DNA of 8,201 bases from an uncultured Candidatus Melainabacteria bacterium (GTDB taxonomy: Bacteria; Cyanobacteriota; Vampirovibrionia; Gastranaerophilales; Gastranaerophilaceae): positions 1-8,201 of the forward strand of contig CAKUQA010000035.1 in the NCBI GenBank assembly GCA_934675225.1. The letters are read 5' to 3'. This document shows, piece by piece, positions 1-5,466 of the stretch. A model generated the notes under the pieces. It ran no database searches, was not told where the DNA came from, and worked only from the letters and a program-made list of their open reading frames with translations. Positions within the stretch are counted from its first letter, which is position 1. Every line of letters begins with the position of its first letter. Made by a program: the position numbers and the translations under genes.

Positions 1-1
1 A

Positions 2-805
2 GTTAAGTCTGATATGATTACGTTGACAGTAATTTTCTGCGCTCTGTTAGCTGCAGTAATTTGGAATTTATTTACTTGGTGGCTCGGACTTCCTTCAAGT
101 TCTTCTCATGCTCTAATTGGCGGACTTTTAGGGGCTGCAATCGTAAAAGCCGGTACAAGTGTTGTACATATTCATACATTGATGGATAAAGTTATTATTC
201 CGATGTTTACATCACCTGTTTTAGGTTTTTGTGTTGGTTTTACGCTAATGCTTTTGATAGCTTGGGTTGTTATTGTTTTGAGAGAAACTCCAAATACTGT
301 TAATAAACAGTTTAGAAAATTACAACTTTTGTCATCAGGTTTAATGGCTTTGAGCCACGGTTCAAACGATGCTCAAAAAACAATGGGTATAATTACTTTG
401 GCATTATTGGCAGGTGGAGTTTTGAAACCGGATCCTACAGGCGGTTTTGAAATCCCTTTATATGTAATTATGGCTTGTGCCTTGACTATGGCTGCCGGCA
501 CAATGAACGGCGGTTGGAAAATTATCAAAACTATGGGACATAAAATAATTAAGCTTAAACCTATCCATGGTTTTGCGGCTGAAACTTCTGCTGCAGGCTT
601 AATTTTGACAGCATCACATTTTGGTATTCCATTGAGTACGACCCATGTAATTTCAACTGCAATTATGGGTGTAGGTTCAACATTCCATGCTCATGCCGTA
701 AAATGGAGAATTGTTGGAAATATTGTAATAGCTTGGGTTGTAACAATTCCTGCTTGTATGATTATTTCTTCAATTATATATTATTTAATTTACAAAATTG
801 TTTAG
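2..805 (+). CDS. pit: PiT-family inorganic phosphate transporter, 5' end cut by the window
   Basis: Integral membrane permease that takes up inorganic phosphate with a cation (H+ or Na+). The frame is open to the left window edge: the codons before ATG 14 encode V-K-S-D with no stop, and the first PiT half with its GANDxAN-type motif is absent. ATG 14 is therefore probably an internal Met and roughly 70-90 residues lie outside the window (estimate from the usual bacterial length near 330). Counting from Met at 14, visible PiT hallmarks are GLPSSSSHALIGGLLGA (about 25-41), the second-repeat signature LSHGSNDAQKTMGII (about 113-127) and the matching IPLSTTHVISTAIMGVGS (about 205-222). Long hydrophobic stretches throughout fit a multi-span carrier. 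It ends with TAG, and no clear terminator follows in the 82 bases before the next gene. PiT genes often sit beside a PhoU-like (DUF47) gene; if present, it would be upstream and unseen. Confidence 0.92.
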   Translation, partial: VKSDMITLTVIFCALLAAVIWNLFTWWLGLPSSSSHALIGGLLGAAIVKAGTSVVHIHTLMDKVIIPMFTSPVLGFCVGFTLMLLIAWVVIVLRETPNTVNKQFRKLQLLSSGLMALSHGSNDAQKTMGIITLALLAGGVLKPDPTGGFEIPLYVIMACALTMAAGTMNGGWKIIKTMGHKIIKLKPIHGFAAETSAAGLILTASHFGIPLSTTHVISTAIMGVGSTFHAHAVKWRIVGNIVIAWVVTIPACMIISSIIYYLIYKIV

Positions 806-853
806 TATATAGAAGTTATTTTTAGATGGTACTAAAATTAAATTAAACAAATG

Positions 854-881
854 ATGACTTTTTTATTAAAATTATTATAAT
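854..881 (+). promoter_or_regulatory. Sigma70-type promoter placed for a leaderless transcript
   Basis: A perfect TATAAT (876-881) lies 16 bases after ATGACT (854-859, four of six matches to TTGACA). Only six bases separate the -10 box from the ATG at 888, so a start site about seven bases after the -10 falls on or beside the A of ATG. No Shine-Dalgarno sequence lies in the interval (TTGTGGT). The site is predicted from sequence alone. Confidence 0.6.
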
Positions 882-887
882 TGTGGT

Positions 888-1559
888 ATGAAAAAGTTTC
901 TGGTTTTGTCATTAGTTTTAATACTTAGTTCGACAAGTTGTTTTGCTTGGGGTTGGAAGAAGAAAGAACAACCTAAAGTAGATACTTCTAATGTTGAAAT
1001 TCAGGCGGAAGGCAAAGGATACAAGGGAACTTTGCCAGATGTTTCCAAAAACTTTAAAACCAATGAGCCGAAAAAGACAGCTCCTATTTTTGAGGATTCT
1101 AAAAACTTTAATTCTTCACAAGAGATTAAGCCTGTTCCAAGGGATAATCCTGCATTTGTAAATATTATTCTTAAAGAAGATAAAAATTCTCCTTATATAA
1201 ATGAATTGAATTCTGACATTATTCCGCAACTTGAAAATTTGTTGTTATGTATTGAGAATAAAATGGATGTACAAAAATTTAATGCCAAAGTGTTTTTCTT
1301 TACTCAGACTGTTGAATATATGCAGAACGAATATGAGGGAAAACCTGAAATTAATTTCATATCATTTAAAAAATTGCAGGAATTGGGTAATCATGCAAAA
1401 TCTGTAGCGACATTAAGACAAGAAGCTGAAAAATATAAACCTTATTTAGCATATACAGGGGCAGGTTATTTGTATAATGAAAATACAATTAATCAACAAT
1501 TAGATTATTTAAAAACCGAGATTGAAGAAACAATAGTTATTTTAAAAGAAGCCCGATAG
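888..1559 (+). CDS. Exported protein of unknown function
   Basis: I do not recognise the family. The 223-residue product starts with a classic export signal: Lys2-Lys3, a hydrophobic core at residues 4-14, then SSTSCFA followed by WGWKKK. Cleavage by signal peptidase I after Ala20 is plausible. Cys18 could be a lipidation site, but Ser-Thr-Ser-Cys is a poor lipobox, so a secreted protein is slightly favoured over a lipoprotein. Residues 21-85 are polar and rich in Lys, Pro and Asn, with SKNF occurring twice (53-56 and 71-74), and look like a flexible linker. Residues 90-223 look largely helical and end in a heptad-like stretch (about 203-222) that could form a short coiled coil. No catalytic or metal-binding motif is evident. 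It has its own predicted promoter and is followed 54 bases later by a solute-binding lipoprotein with another promoter, so the neighbours give little functional hint. Confidence 0.78.
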   Translation: MKKFLVLSLVLILSSTSCFAWGWKKKEQPKVDTSNVEIQAEGKGYKGTLPDVSKNFKTNEPKKTAPIFEDSKNFNSSQEIKPVPRDNPAFVNIILKEDKNSPYINELNSDIIPQLENLLLCIENKMDVQKFNAKVFFFTQTVEYMQNEYEGKPEINFISFKKLQELGNHAKSVATLRQEAEKYKPYLAYTGAGYLYNENTINQQLDYLKTEIEETIVILKEAR

Positions 1560-1578
1560 CTAATCTTTTAGAACAAAA

Positions 1579-1607
1579 TTGCGTTGAATACAGTTTTATA
1601 GTAAAAT
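1579..1607 (+). promoter_or_regulatory. Predicted promoter for the solute-binding lipoprotein gene, leaderless arrangement
   Basis: TAAAAT (1602-1607) lies exactly six bases before the ATG at 1614, and TTGCGT (1579-1584) lies 17 bases further upstream. A second -10-like hexamer, TATAGT (1597-1602), overlaps it and would give a leader of about five bases. Neither leaves room for a Shine-Dalgarno site and none is visible. The -35 match is only three of six. Confidence 0.45.
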
Positions 1608-1613
1608 TAAGTT

Positions 1614-2390
1614 ATGAAAAAGATTATTTTAGCATTATTTTTATTGTGTTTGTTATGTTGTGGTTGCGGTAAAAAAGCTACTGTTAAGGATGATTTTGCA
1701 ACAATTGTTCAACGAGATAAACTTATTGTTGGGGTTAGAAATGATGCACCGCCGTTTGGTTTTAAAGATAAAGACGGTAATATTATAGGTTATGATATTG
1801 ATCTTGCAAGACTTATAGCTAAAGGAATATTGGGTAGTGAAAAAAAGGTTGAGCTTGTGCCTGTAACAGCTTCTAACAGGATTATGAAACTTAATTCCGG
1901 TGAAGTTGATTGTCTTATTGCAACAATGTCTATCACTGAGCAAAGACAACAATTTTTGAACTTTTCAACTCCATATTATATTGCGGGACAAGCTATATTA
2001 GTTAAAAGTTCAAGCAAAGCAGCTTCTTTAAGAGATTTTGAGGGTAAAAGATTAATTATAGTTTTTGGCTCAACGAGTGAAAAAAATCTACGTTCAAATG
2101 TTCCTGAAGTAATTGTTATCGGGTATAAAACATATAATGATGCATATAATGCTTTAAAAGCAGGAAAAGCAGATGGGATAGTGGCCGATGATACTATTCT
2201 TTTAGGCTTTTCAACAAATGATAAATCGGTAAAACTTTTGCCTAAACGTTATTCCAAAGAACCTTATGCGGTTGTTTTTAGAAAGGATGAAAATTCTACC
2301 AGATTAAATGCAAAAATAAATTATATAATTGAAAATTTGCAAAGCACCGGAAGGTTAAACAGACTTCAAGAAAAATGGAAAATTAAATAA
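1614..2390 (+). CDS. Amino-acid-type ABC transporter solute-binding lipoprotein (SBP family 3), orphan
   Basis: Extracytoplasmic binding protein of the family that delivers polar amino acids or similar small solutes to an ABC permease. The N-terminus has Lys2-Lys3, a hydrophobic core and LLCCGCGKK; Cys18 after Gly17 is the likeliest lipidated residue, although Cys15 or Cys16 is possible. Family features are visible in order: KLIVGVRNDAPPFGF (36-50), GYDIDLARLIA (59-69), the signature ATMSITEQRQQFLNFSTPYY (103-122) whose Arg111 corresponds to the Arg that normally binds the ligand carboxylate, the GSTS loop (152-155) and ADGIVADD (186-193) with the hinge-side Asp. At 258 residues it is a normal full-length member. 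No permease or ATPase gene lies nearby, so it must use a distant transporter or act as a sensor. The true ligand cannot be read from sequence. The three bases before ATG and the -10 hexamer at 1602-1607 suggest leaderless translation. Confidence 0.92.
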   Translation: MKKIILALFLLCLLCCGCGKKATVKDDFATIVQRDKLIVGVRNDAPPFGFKDKDGNIIGYDIDLARLIAKGILGSEKKVELVPVTASNRIMKLNSGEVDCLIATMSITEQRQQFLNFSTPYYIAGQAILVKSSSKAASLRDFEGKRLIIVFGSTSEKNLRSNVPEVIVIGYKTYNDAYNALKAGKADGIVADDTILLGFSTNDKSVKLLPKRYSKEPYAVVFRKDENSTRLNAKINYIIENLQSTGRLNRLQEKWKIK

Positions 2391-2396
2391 ATTTTC
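2378..2396. terminator. Weak AT-rich hairpin between convergent genes, possible terminator
   Basis: GAAAATT (2378-2384), loop AAATA, AATTTTC (2390-2396) form a 7-bp stem overlapping the stop codon of the solute-binding protein gene and lying 9 bases beyond the end of the convergent metal-repressor gene. A short T-rich run follows on either strand. With only one G-C pair the stem is weak, so this is a tentative call; it is the only candidate in the short convergent gap. Confidence 0.25.
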
Positions 2397-2404
2397 TCTT
2401 GTTT

Positions 2405-2818
2405 TTACTGGTTGTACAAATTTTTAATTTCGTCTTTAGCGTTTTGATTGATAAAATCTGTTAATTTTATCATGTTGTTAAAAATTTTTTCAGAAACTAT
2501 ATGTTCCATTTTGCAGGCAATTTCAACGGCTTCATTTTTATCTGCACCAAGAACATTTACAAAAAATGATGCAATATTTTCATGTTTTGTTAAAATATTT
2601 TTAGCAATATCTTCGCCTTTTTGAGTTAAAGTAATTGGCGAATATGGTGCGTAATTTATAAGTTTTTTTTCTGATAAAACATTTAAGGCGCCAGTTACAG
2701 ATGCTTTTTTTACATTTAATTTGTTTGCAATTTCTGTAACTTTTGCATTCCCGTTTTTTAGAATTTGAATATAAATTTCTTCAATATAATCTTCAAGGCT
2801 AACAGATAATTTTTCCAT
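2405..2818 (-). CDS. DtxR/MntR-family metal-responsive transcriptional repressor
   Basis: Metal-dependent DNA-binding regulator expected to control iron or manganese homeostasis genes. The 137-residue length matches MntR (about 140) and lacks the C-terminal SH3/FeoA-like domain of DtxR or IdeR (about 226). Residues 1-60 form the winged helix-turn-helix, with LEDYIEEIY at 8-16 and the recognition helix around KKASVTGALNVL (37-48). Residues 68-125 are the dimerisation and metal-binding region. Candidate ligands are Asp10, Glu13, His79, Cys102, Glu105 and His106 (KMEH at 103-106). Asp10 is MntR-like, while Cys102 occupies the position that is Cys in DtxR and Glu in MntR, so metal preference is uncertain. 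The gene starts directly after the stop codon of the HAD gene (no gap), with AGGAG at 2826-2830 seven bases before ATG. It is therefore co-transcribed and translated in the usual way. None of its target genes is evident in this operon. Confidence 0.88.
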   Translation of the reverse strand: MEKLSVSLEDYIEEIYIQILKNGNAKVTEIANKLNVKKASVTGALNVLSEKKLINYAPYSPITLTQKGEDIAKNILTKHENIASFFVNVLGADKNEAVEIACKMEHIVSEKIFNNMIKLTDFINQNAKDEIKNLYNQ

Positions 2819-3463
2819 TTATATTCTCCTGATTGTTGAGATTAATTCAGATGGAGTGTCTATAATATAGTTAGCTCCCTCTAAATCTTTTTTATCACGA
2901 AATCCCCAAGTTACACCGATACAAGGAAGATTTGAGTTTTTGGCAGTTGCGACATCAACCTCGGAATCTCCGATATATATGCTATCATTATTTGTTGCAC
3001 CGAGTTCTTTCATAGCCTTAAAAACCCCATCTGGTGCAGGTTTTTTTGGTACATTGTCTGCTTGCCCGATTGCAATATCTATTAAATTATCAAAATATTT
3101 TTTACATAATTCTTTTACCGCAAAATCGAATTTGTTAGATACAACGCCTATTTTCACCCCTTGACTTTTTAGTTTGGTCAGTATCTCTAAGATACCATTA
3201 TAGGGTTTAGTATGGTTGTACATGTTTTCTGCATAATGTTGTTTGAAAATTGAAAGACATTTTTCTGTCGTTTCTGTACTACAATTTTCCGGAACGGCTC
3301 TTTCTATTAATTTTCTAACCCCATCTCCGACAAAATGGCGGATTTCTTCAATTGAATGTTTGGGAAATCCAAATTGTTCTAATGCGTAATTTGTACTGTC
3401 TTTCAAGTCTTGTAAAGTGTTTAAAAGTGTTCCGTCTAAATCGAAAATTGCATTTTTTATCAT
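2819..3463 (-). CDS. gph: HAD-superfamily phosphatase, phosphoglycolate phosphatase-like
   Basis: Haloacid dehalogenase-type phosphatase, most like Gph/PpaX, which hydrolyse 2-phosphoglycolate or related small phosphates with Mg2+. All four HAD motifs are visible in the 214-residue protein: motif I DLDGTLLNT (8-16) with nucleophile Asp8 and acid Asp10, motif II VVSNKFD (107-113) with Ser109, motif III Lys at 140/141 in PKKPAPDG, and motif IV YIGDSEVDV (163-171) with Asp166 and Asp170. The helical cap between motifs I and II contains HFVGDGVRKLIERA (43-56), typical of the phosphoglycolate phosphatase group. Substrate cannot be fixed from sequence; pyrophosphatase (PpaX) or a nucleotide phosphatase remain possible. 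It is the middle gene of a three-gene operon, three bases after the purB stop and abutting the metal-repressor gene. A weak AGG in the end of purB may be its ribosome binding site, so translational coupling is likely. Confidence 0.9.
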   Translation of the reverse strand: MIKNAIFDLDGTLLNTLQDLKDSTNYALEQFGFPKHSIEEIRHFVGDGVRKLIERAVPENCSTETTEKCLSIFKQHYAENMYNHTKPYNGILEILTKLKSQGVKIGVVSNKFDFAVKELCKKYFDNLIDIAIGQADNVPKKPAPDGVFKAMKELGATNNDSIYIGDSEVDVATAKNSNLPCIGVTWGFRDKKDLEGANYIIDTPSELISTIRRI

Positions 3464-3466
3464 ATT

Positions 3467-4759
3467 TTAACCTAAAATTCTTGAATAAATTTGGTTTACG
3501 TTCTTTAGAAAATCGTCTTTATTGAAAATTTCATCAATTTCCATAGGTGTTAATAGTTTTTCTATATCTTTATCATTCAATAGGTTTATTCTAAAATCTC
3601 CATCGTTTTCAAACGCATCAAGAGCATTTCTTTGTACCAAGCGATAGGCTTCTTCTCTCGTTAAACCTTTTTCAATCAGTTTTAACAAAACTTTTTGTGA
3701 ATAAACAATTCCACCAAATTTATTAGTGTTTTTTAACATATTTTTTTCATGAACAACAAGATTTTTCACAATCCCATTAAATCTGTTTAGCATAAAATCA
3801 ACTAAAGTAAGACTATCCGGAAAAATAATTCGTTCGGCAGAACTGTGAGAAATATCTCTTTCGTGCCAAAGAGGAATGTTTTCCAGTGCTACTATGGAAT
3901 TTGCTCTGACTACACGAGCAAGTCCACATAAATTTTCGGAAAGCACAGGATTTTTTTTATGTGGCATAGCAGAAGAACCTTTTTGTTTTTTTGCAAAACC
4001 TTCTTCAACTTCCAAAACTTCGGTACGTTGCAAATGTCGAATTTCTGTTGCAAATTGTTCTATCACGCCGGCAATTAATGCTAATGATTGCATAAAGTAT
4101 GCATGGTAGTCTCTTGCGATAATTTGAGTAGAAATTCTAGCAGGTACTAAGTTCAGTTTTTTGCAAGTTAGTGCTTCAACTTCCGGTGGAATATTGCTAT
4201 AAGTTCCAACAGGGCCTGAAATTTGTCCAACACGAATTTCATCAAGTGCATGAATAAAGTTTGCACGTTGGCGTTCTAAAATATCAATCCAACTGCAAAT
4301 TTTAATTCCAAACGTCATAATCTCTGCGTGTATGCCGTGTGAACGACCGATACAAACAGTGTTTTTATGTTTTTGAGCTAATTCTTTCATGGATTGTATA
4401 GTTTCATCTAAATCCTGAATAATAATTTTTCCGCTGTCTTGTATTTGTAAAGCAAAGGCAGTGTCTATTACATCGGAACTTGTCATTCCTACGTGCATAT
4501 ATTTTGCCAATTCCCCAAGACTTTCGTTTACGCAGGTTAAAAAGGCGATTACATCGTGCTTTACTTCGGCTTCAATTTCATCTATTCTTTCTATATTGAA
4601 TTTGGCTTTTGTTTTTAATTCTGCGACATCTTCCTTTGGGAAAATACCCAAATCTGCATAGGCTTCTGCAACGGCAATTTCTACATTTAAATAGTATTGG
4701 AATTTGGAATTTAAATCCCAAATTTTTTTCATTTCTTCACGTGAATATCTATCAATCAT
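3467..4759 (-). CDS. purB: Adenylosuccinate lyase
   Basis: Cytosolic homotetrameric lyase of purine synthesis. It splits SAICAR to AICAR plus fumarate and adenylosuccinate to AMP plus fumarate. The 430-residue length is normal for the bacterial short form. The fumarase/aspartase superfamily signature GSSAMPHKKNP lies at 261-271 and supplies the flexible-loop catalytic Ser (262/263). Other active-site elements are His68 (EVKHDV), His89 followed by GMTSSD (to residue 96) and GRSHGIHAE with His141. These three His positions coincide with the numbering used for the Bacillus subtilis enzyme. No residue appears to be missing. It is the first gene of the purB-HAD-metal repressor operon, and its -10 box sits six bases before ATG with no convincing Shine-Dalgarno, so the transcript is probably leaderless. 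It is divergent from the carbonic anhydrase gene. No other purine genes lie in the window. Confidence 0.97.
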   Translation of the reverse strand: MIDRYSREEMKKIWDLNSKFQYYLNVEIAVAEAYADLGIFPKEDVAELKTKAKFNIERIDEIEAEVKHDVIAFLTCVNESLGELAKYMHVGMTSSDVIDTAFALQIQDSGKIIIQDLDETIQSMKELAQKHKNTVCIGRSHGIHAEIMTFGIKICSWIDILERQRANFIHALDEIRVGQISGPVGTYSNIPPEVEALTCKKLNLVPARISTQIIARDYHAYFMQSLALIAGVIEQFATEIRHLQRTEVLEVEEGFAKKQKGSSAMPHKKNPVLSENLCGLARVVRANSIVALENIPLWHERDISHSSAERIIFPDSLTLVDFMLNRFNGIVKNLVVHEKNMLKNTNKFGGIVYSQKVLLKLIEKGLTREEAYRLVQRNALDAFENDGDFRINLLNDKDIEKLLTPMEIDEIFNKDDFLKNVNQIYSRILG

Positions 4760-4765
4760 AGCTCT

Positions 4766-4794
4766 ATTATATCATAAAATATGTTTATTAAAAG
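4766..4794 (-). promoter_or_regulatory. Predicted promoter of the purB operon, leaderless arrangement
   Basis: On the minus strand a perfect TATAAT (4771 down to 4766) is followed by only six bases (AGAGCT) before the ATG at 4759. The -35 region is poor: CTTTTA at 4794-4789 lies 17 bases upstream and matches TTGACA weakly. Promoter strength would rest on the -10 box or an activator. It shares an 86-base intergenic region with the divergent carbonic anhydrase promoter. Confidence 0.55.
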
Positions 4795-4809
4795 TGGAAA
4801 GTAGCAAAC

Positions 4810-4838
4810 TTGATTTTATTTACTTTATACTTTATAAT
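4810..4838 (+). promoter_or_regulatory. Promoter of the carbonic anhydrase gene, leaderless arrangement
   Basis: TTGATT (4810-4815, four of six matches to TTGACA) and a perfect TATAAT (4833-4838) are separated by the ideal 17 bases. Seven bases (CGTTTTT) follow before ATG 4846, so transcription should start at or next to the start codon. The spacer and boxes are formally an in-frame extension of the gene from TTG 4810, but their promoter layout argues that they are not translated. Confidence 0.7.
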
Positions 4839-4845
4839 CGTTTTT

Positions 4846-5421
4846 ATGATAGAAAGAGCTGAAAAAGAATTAAAAAAATTATTAGATGGAAATAAGAATT
4901 TTGTAAATGGAACTCCGACAACTAAAAATATGTCACTAGAAACTTTGCAAAAGTATGCATTTCATCAAGAGCCTTACGCTTGTGTTTTGACTTGTTCGGA
5001 TTCGCGTGTAGTGCCGGAGATTATTTTTGATTGTGGTATAGGGGAACTTTTTGTTGTTCGAGTTGCGGGAATGACTACAGGGCCAAATGTTGTTGAAAGT
5101 GTTGAGTACGCGGTTAAAAAGTTAGGTGTTCCTTTGGTTATATTATTGGGGCATGATGATTGTGGGGTTATGAAGTACGCCAAGGAACATTATCCTGAAC
5201 CTATGAAAGATTTTTCATCAATCCTTAAATGTGTTTATCCGGTGCTAAATCATAAAGAAGAAATTTCTTGTCATAACTTTTTTGCACAAGAGCATACAAG
5301 ATGGGTAGAAGATTATTTAAGGAAGCATTCTGTAATTATAAACGAAGCAGTCAAAGAGGGTAAGGTTAGTATAGCTAATTGTCATTTTGACCATTCAACA
5401 GGATTAGTAAGTTTAATATAG
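4846..5421 (+). CDS. Beta-class carbonic anhydrase
   Basis: Zinc enzyme that interconverts CO2 and bicarbonate in the cytoplasm, supplying bicarbonate to carboxylases and helping pH balance. From ATG 4846 the protein has 191 residues, typical of the small bacterial beta class. Zinc ligands and catalytic dyad are visible: CSDSRVVPE with Cys50, Asp52 and Arg54, and HDDCGV with His103 and Cys106. VRVAGMTTGPNVVESVEYAV (72-91) is the conserved dimer/active-site segment. A longer version from TTG 4810 would add the 12 hydrophobic residues MILFTLYFIIVF, but that stretch coincides with a well-formed promoter, so ATG 4846 is preferred. ERAEKELKKLLDGNKNFVNG right after the new start is the usual N-terminal helix of the family. 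The gene is monocistronic, divergent from purB and closed by a strong terminator. No signal peptide is present. Confidence 0.95.
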   Translation: MIERAEKELKKLLDGNKNFVNGTPTTKNMSLETLQKYAFHQEPYACVLTCSDSRVVPEIIFDCGIGELFVVRVAGMTTGPNVVESVEYAVKKLGVPLVILLGHDDCGVMKYAKEHYPEPMKDFSSILKCVYPVLNHKEEISCHNFFAQEHTRWVEDYLRKHSVIINEAVKEGKVSIANCHFDHSTGLVSLI

Positions 5422-5430
5422 ATTAAAACC

Positions 5431-5455
5431 AAAGGACTGATTTTATCAGTCCTTT
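5431..5455. terminator. Bidirectional intrinsic terminator
   Basis: A perfect 10-bp stem, AAAGGACTGA (5431-5440) and TCAGTCCTTT (5446-5455), with a 5-base TTTTA loop, lies between the convergent carbonic anhydrase and ferritin-like genes. On the minus strand the stem is followed by GGTTTTAATC, and on the plus strand by AGTTTGTATATTT. Both have moderate U-tracts, so it can serve both genes. Confidence 0.88.
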
Positions 5456-5466
5456 AGTTTGTATAT

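Noticed and set aside
14..16. ATG 14 as the true start of the phosphate transporter
   Set aside because: The frame stays open to the window edge and the first PiT repeat is missing, so this Met is most likely internal.
820..837. TTTTAG/CTAAAA inverted repeat after the phosphate transporter gene as a terminator
   Set aside because: The stem is only 6 bp and AT-rich, with a 6-base loop and no following T-run; expected by chance in this composition.
1653..5183. Several 66-99 residue reading frames antisense to the binding protein, HAD, purB and carbonic anhydrase genes
   Set aside because: They lie wholly opposite well-supported genes, have no ribosome binding site or promoter of their own that I can see, and their low-complexity translations look like mirror products.
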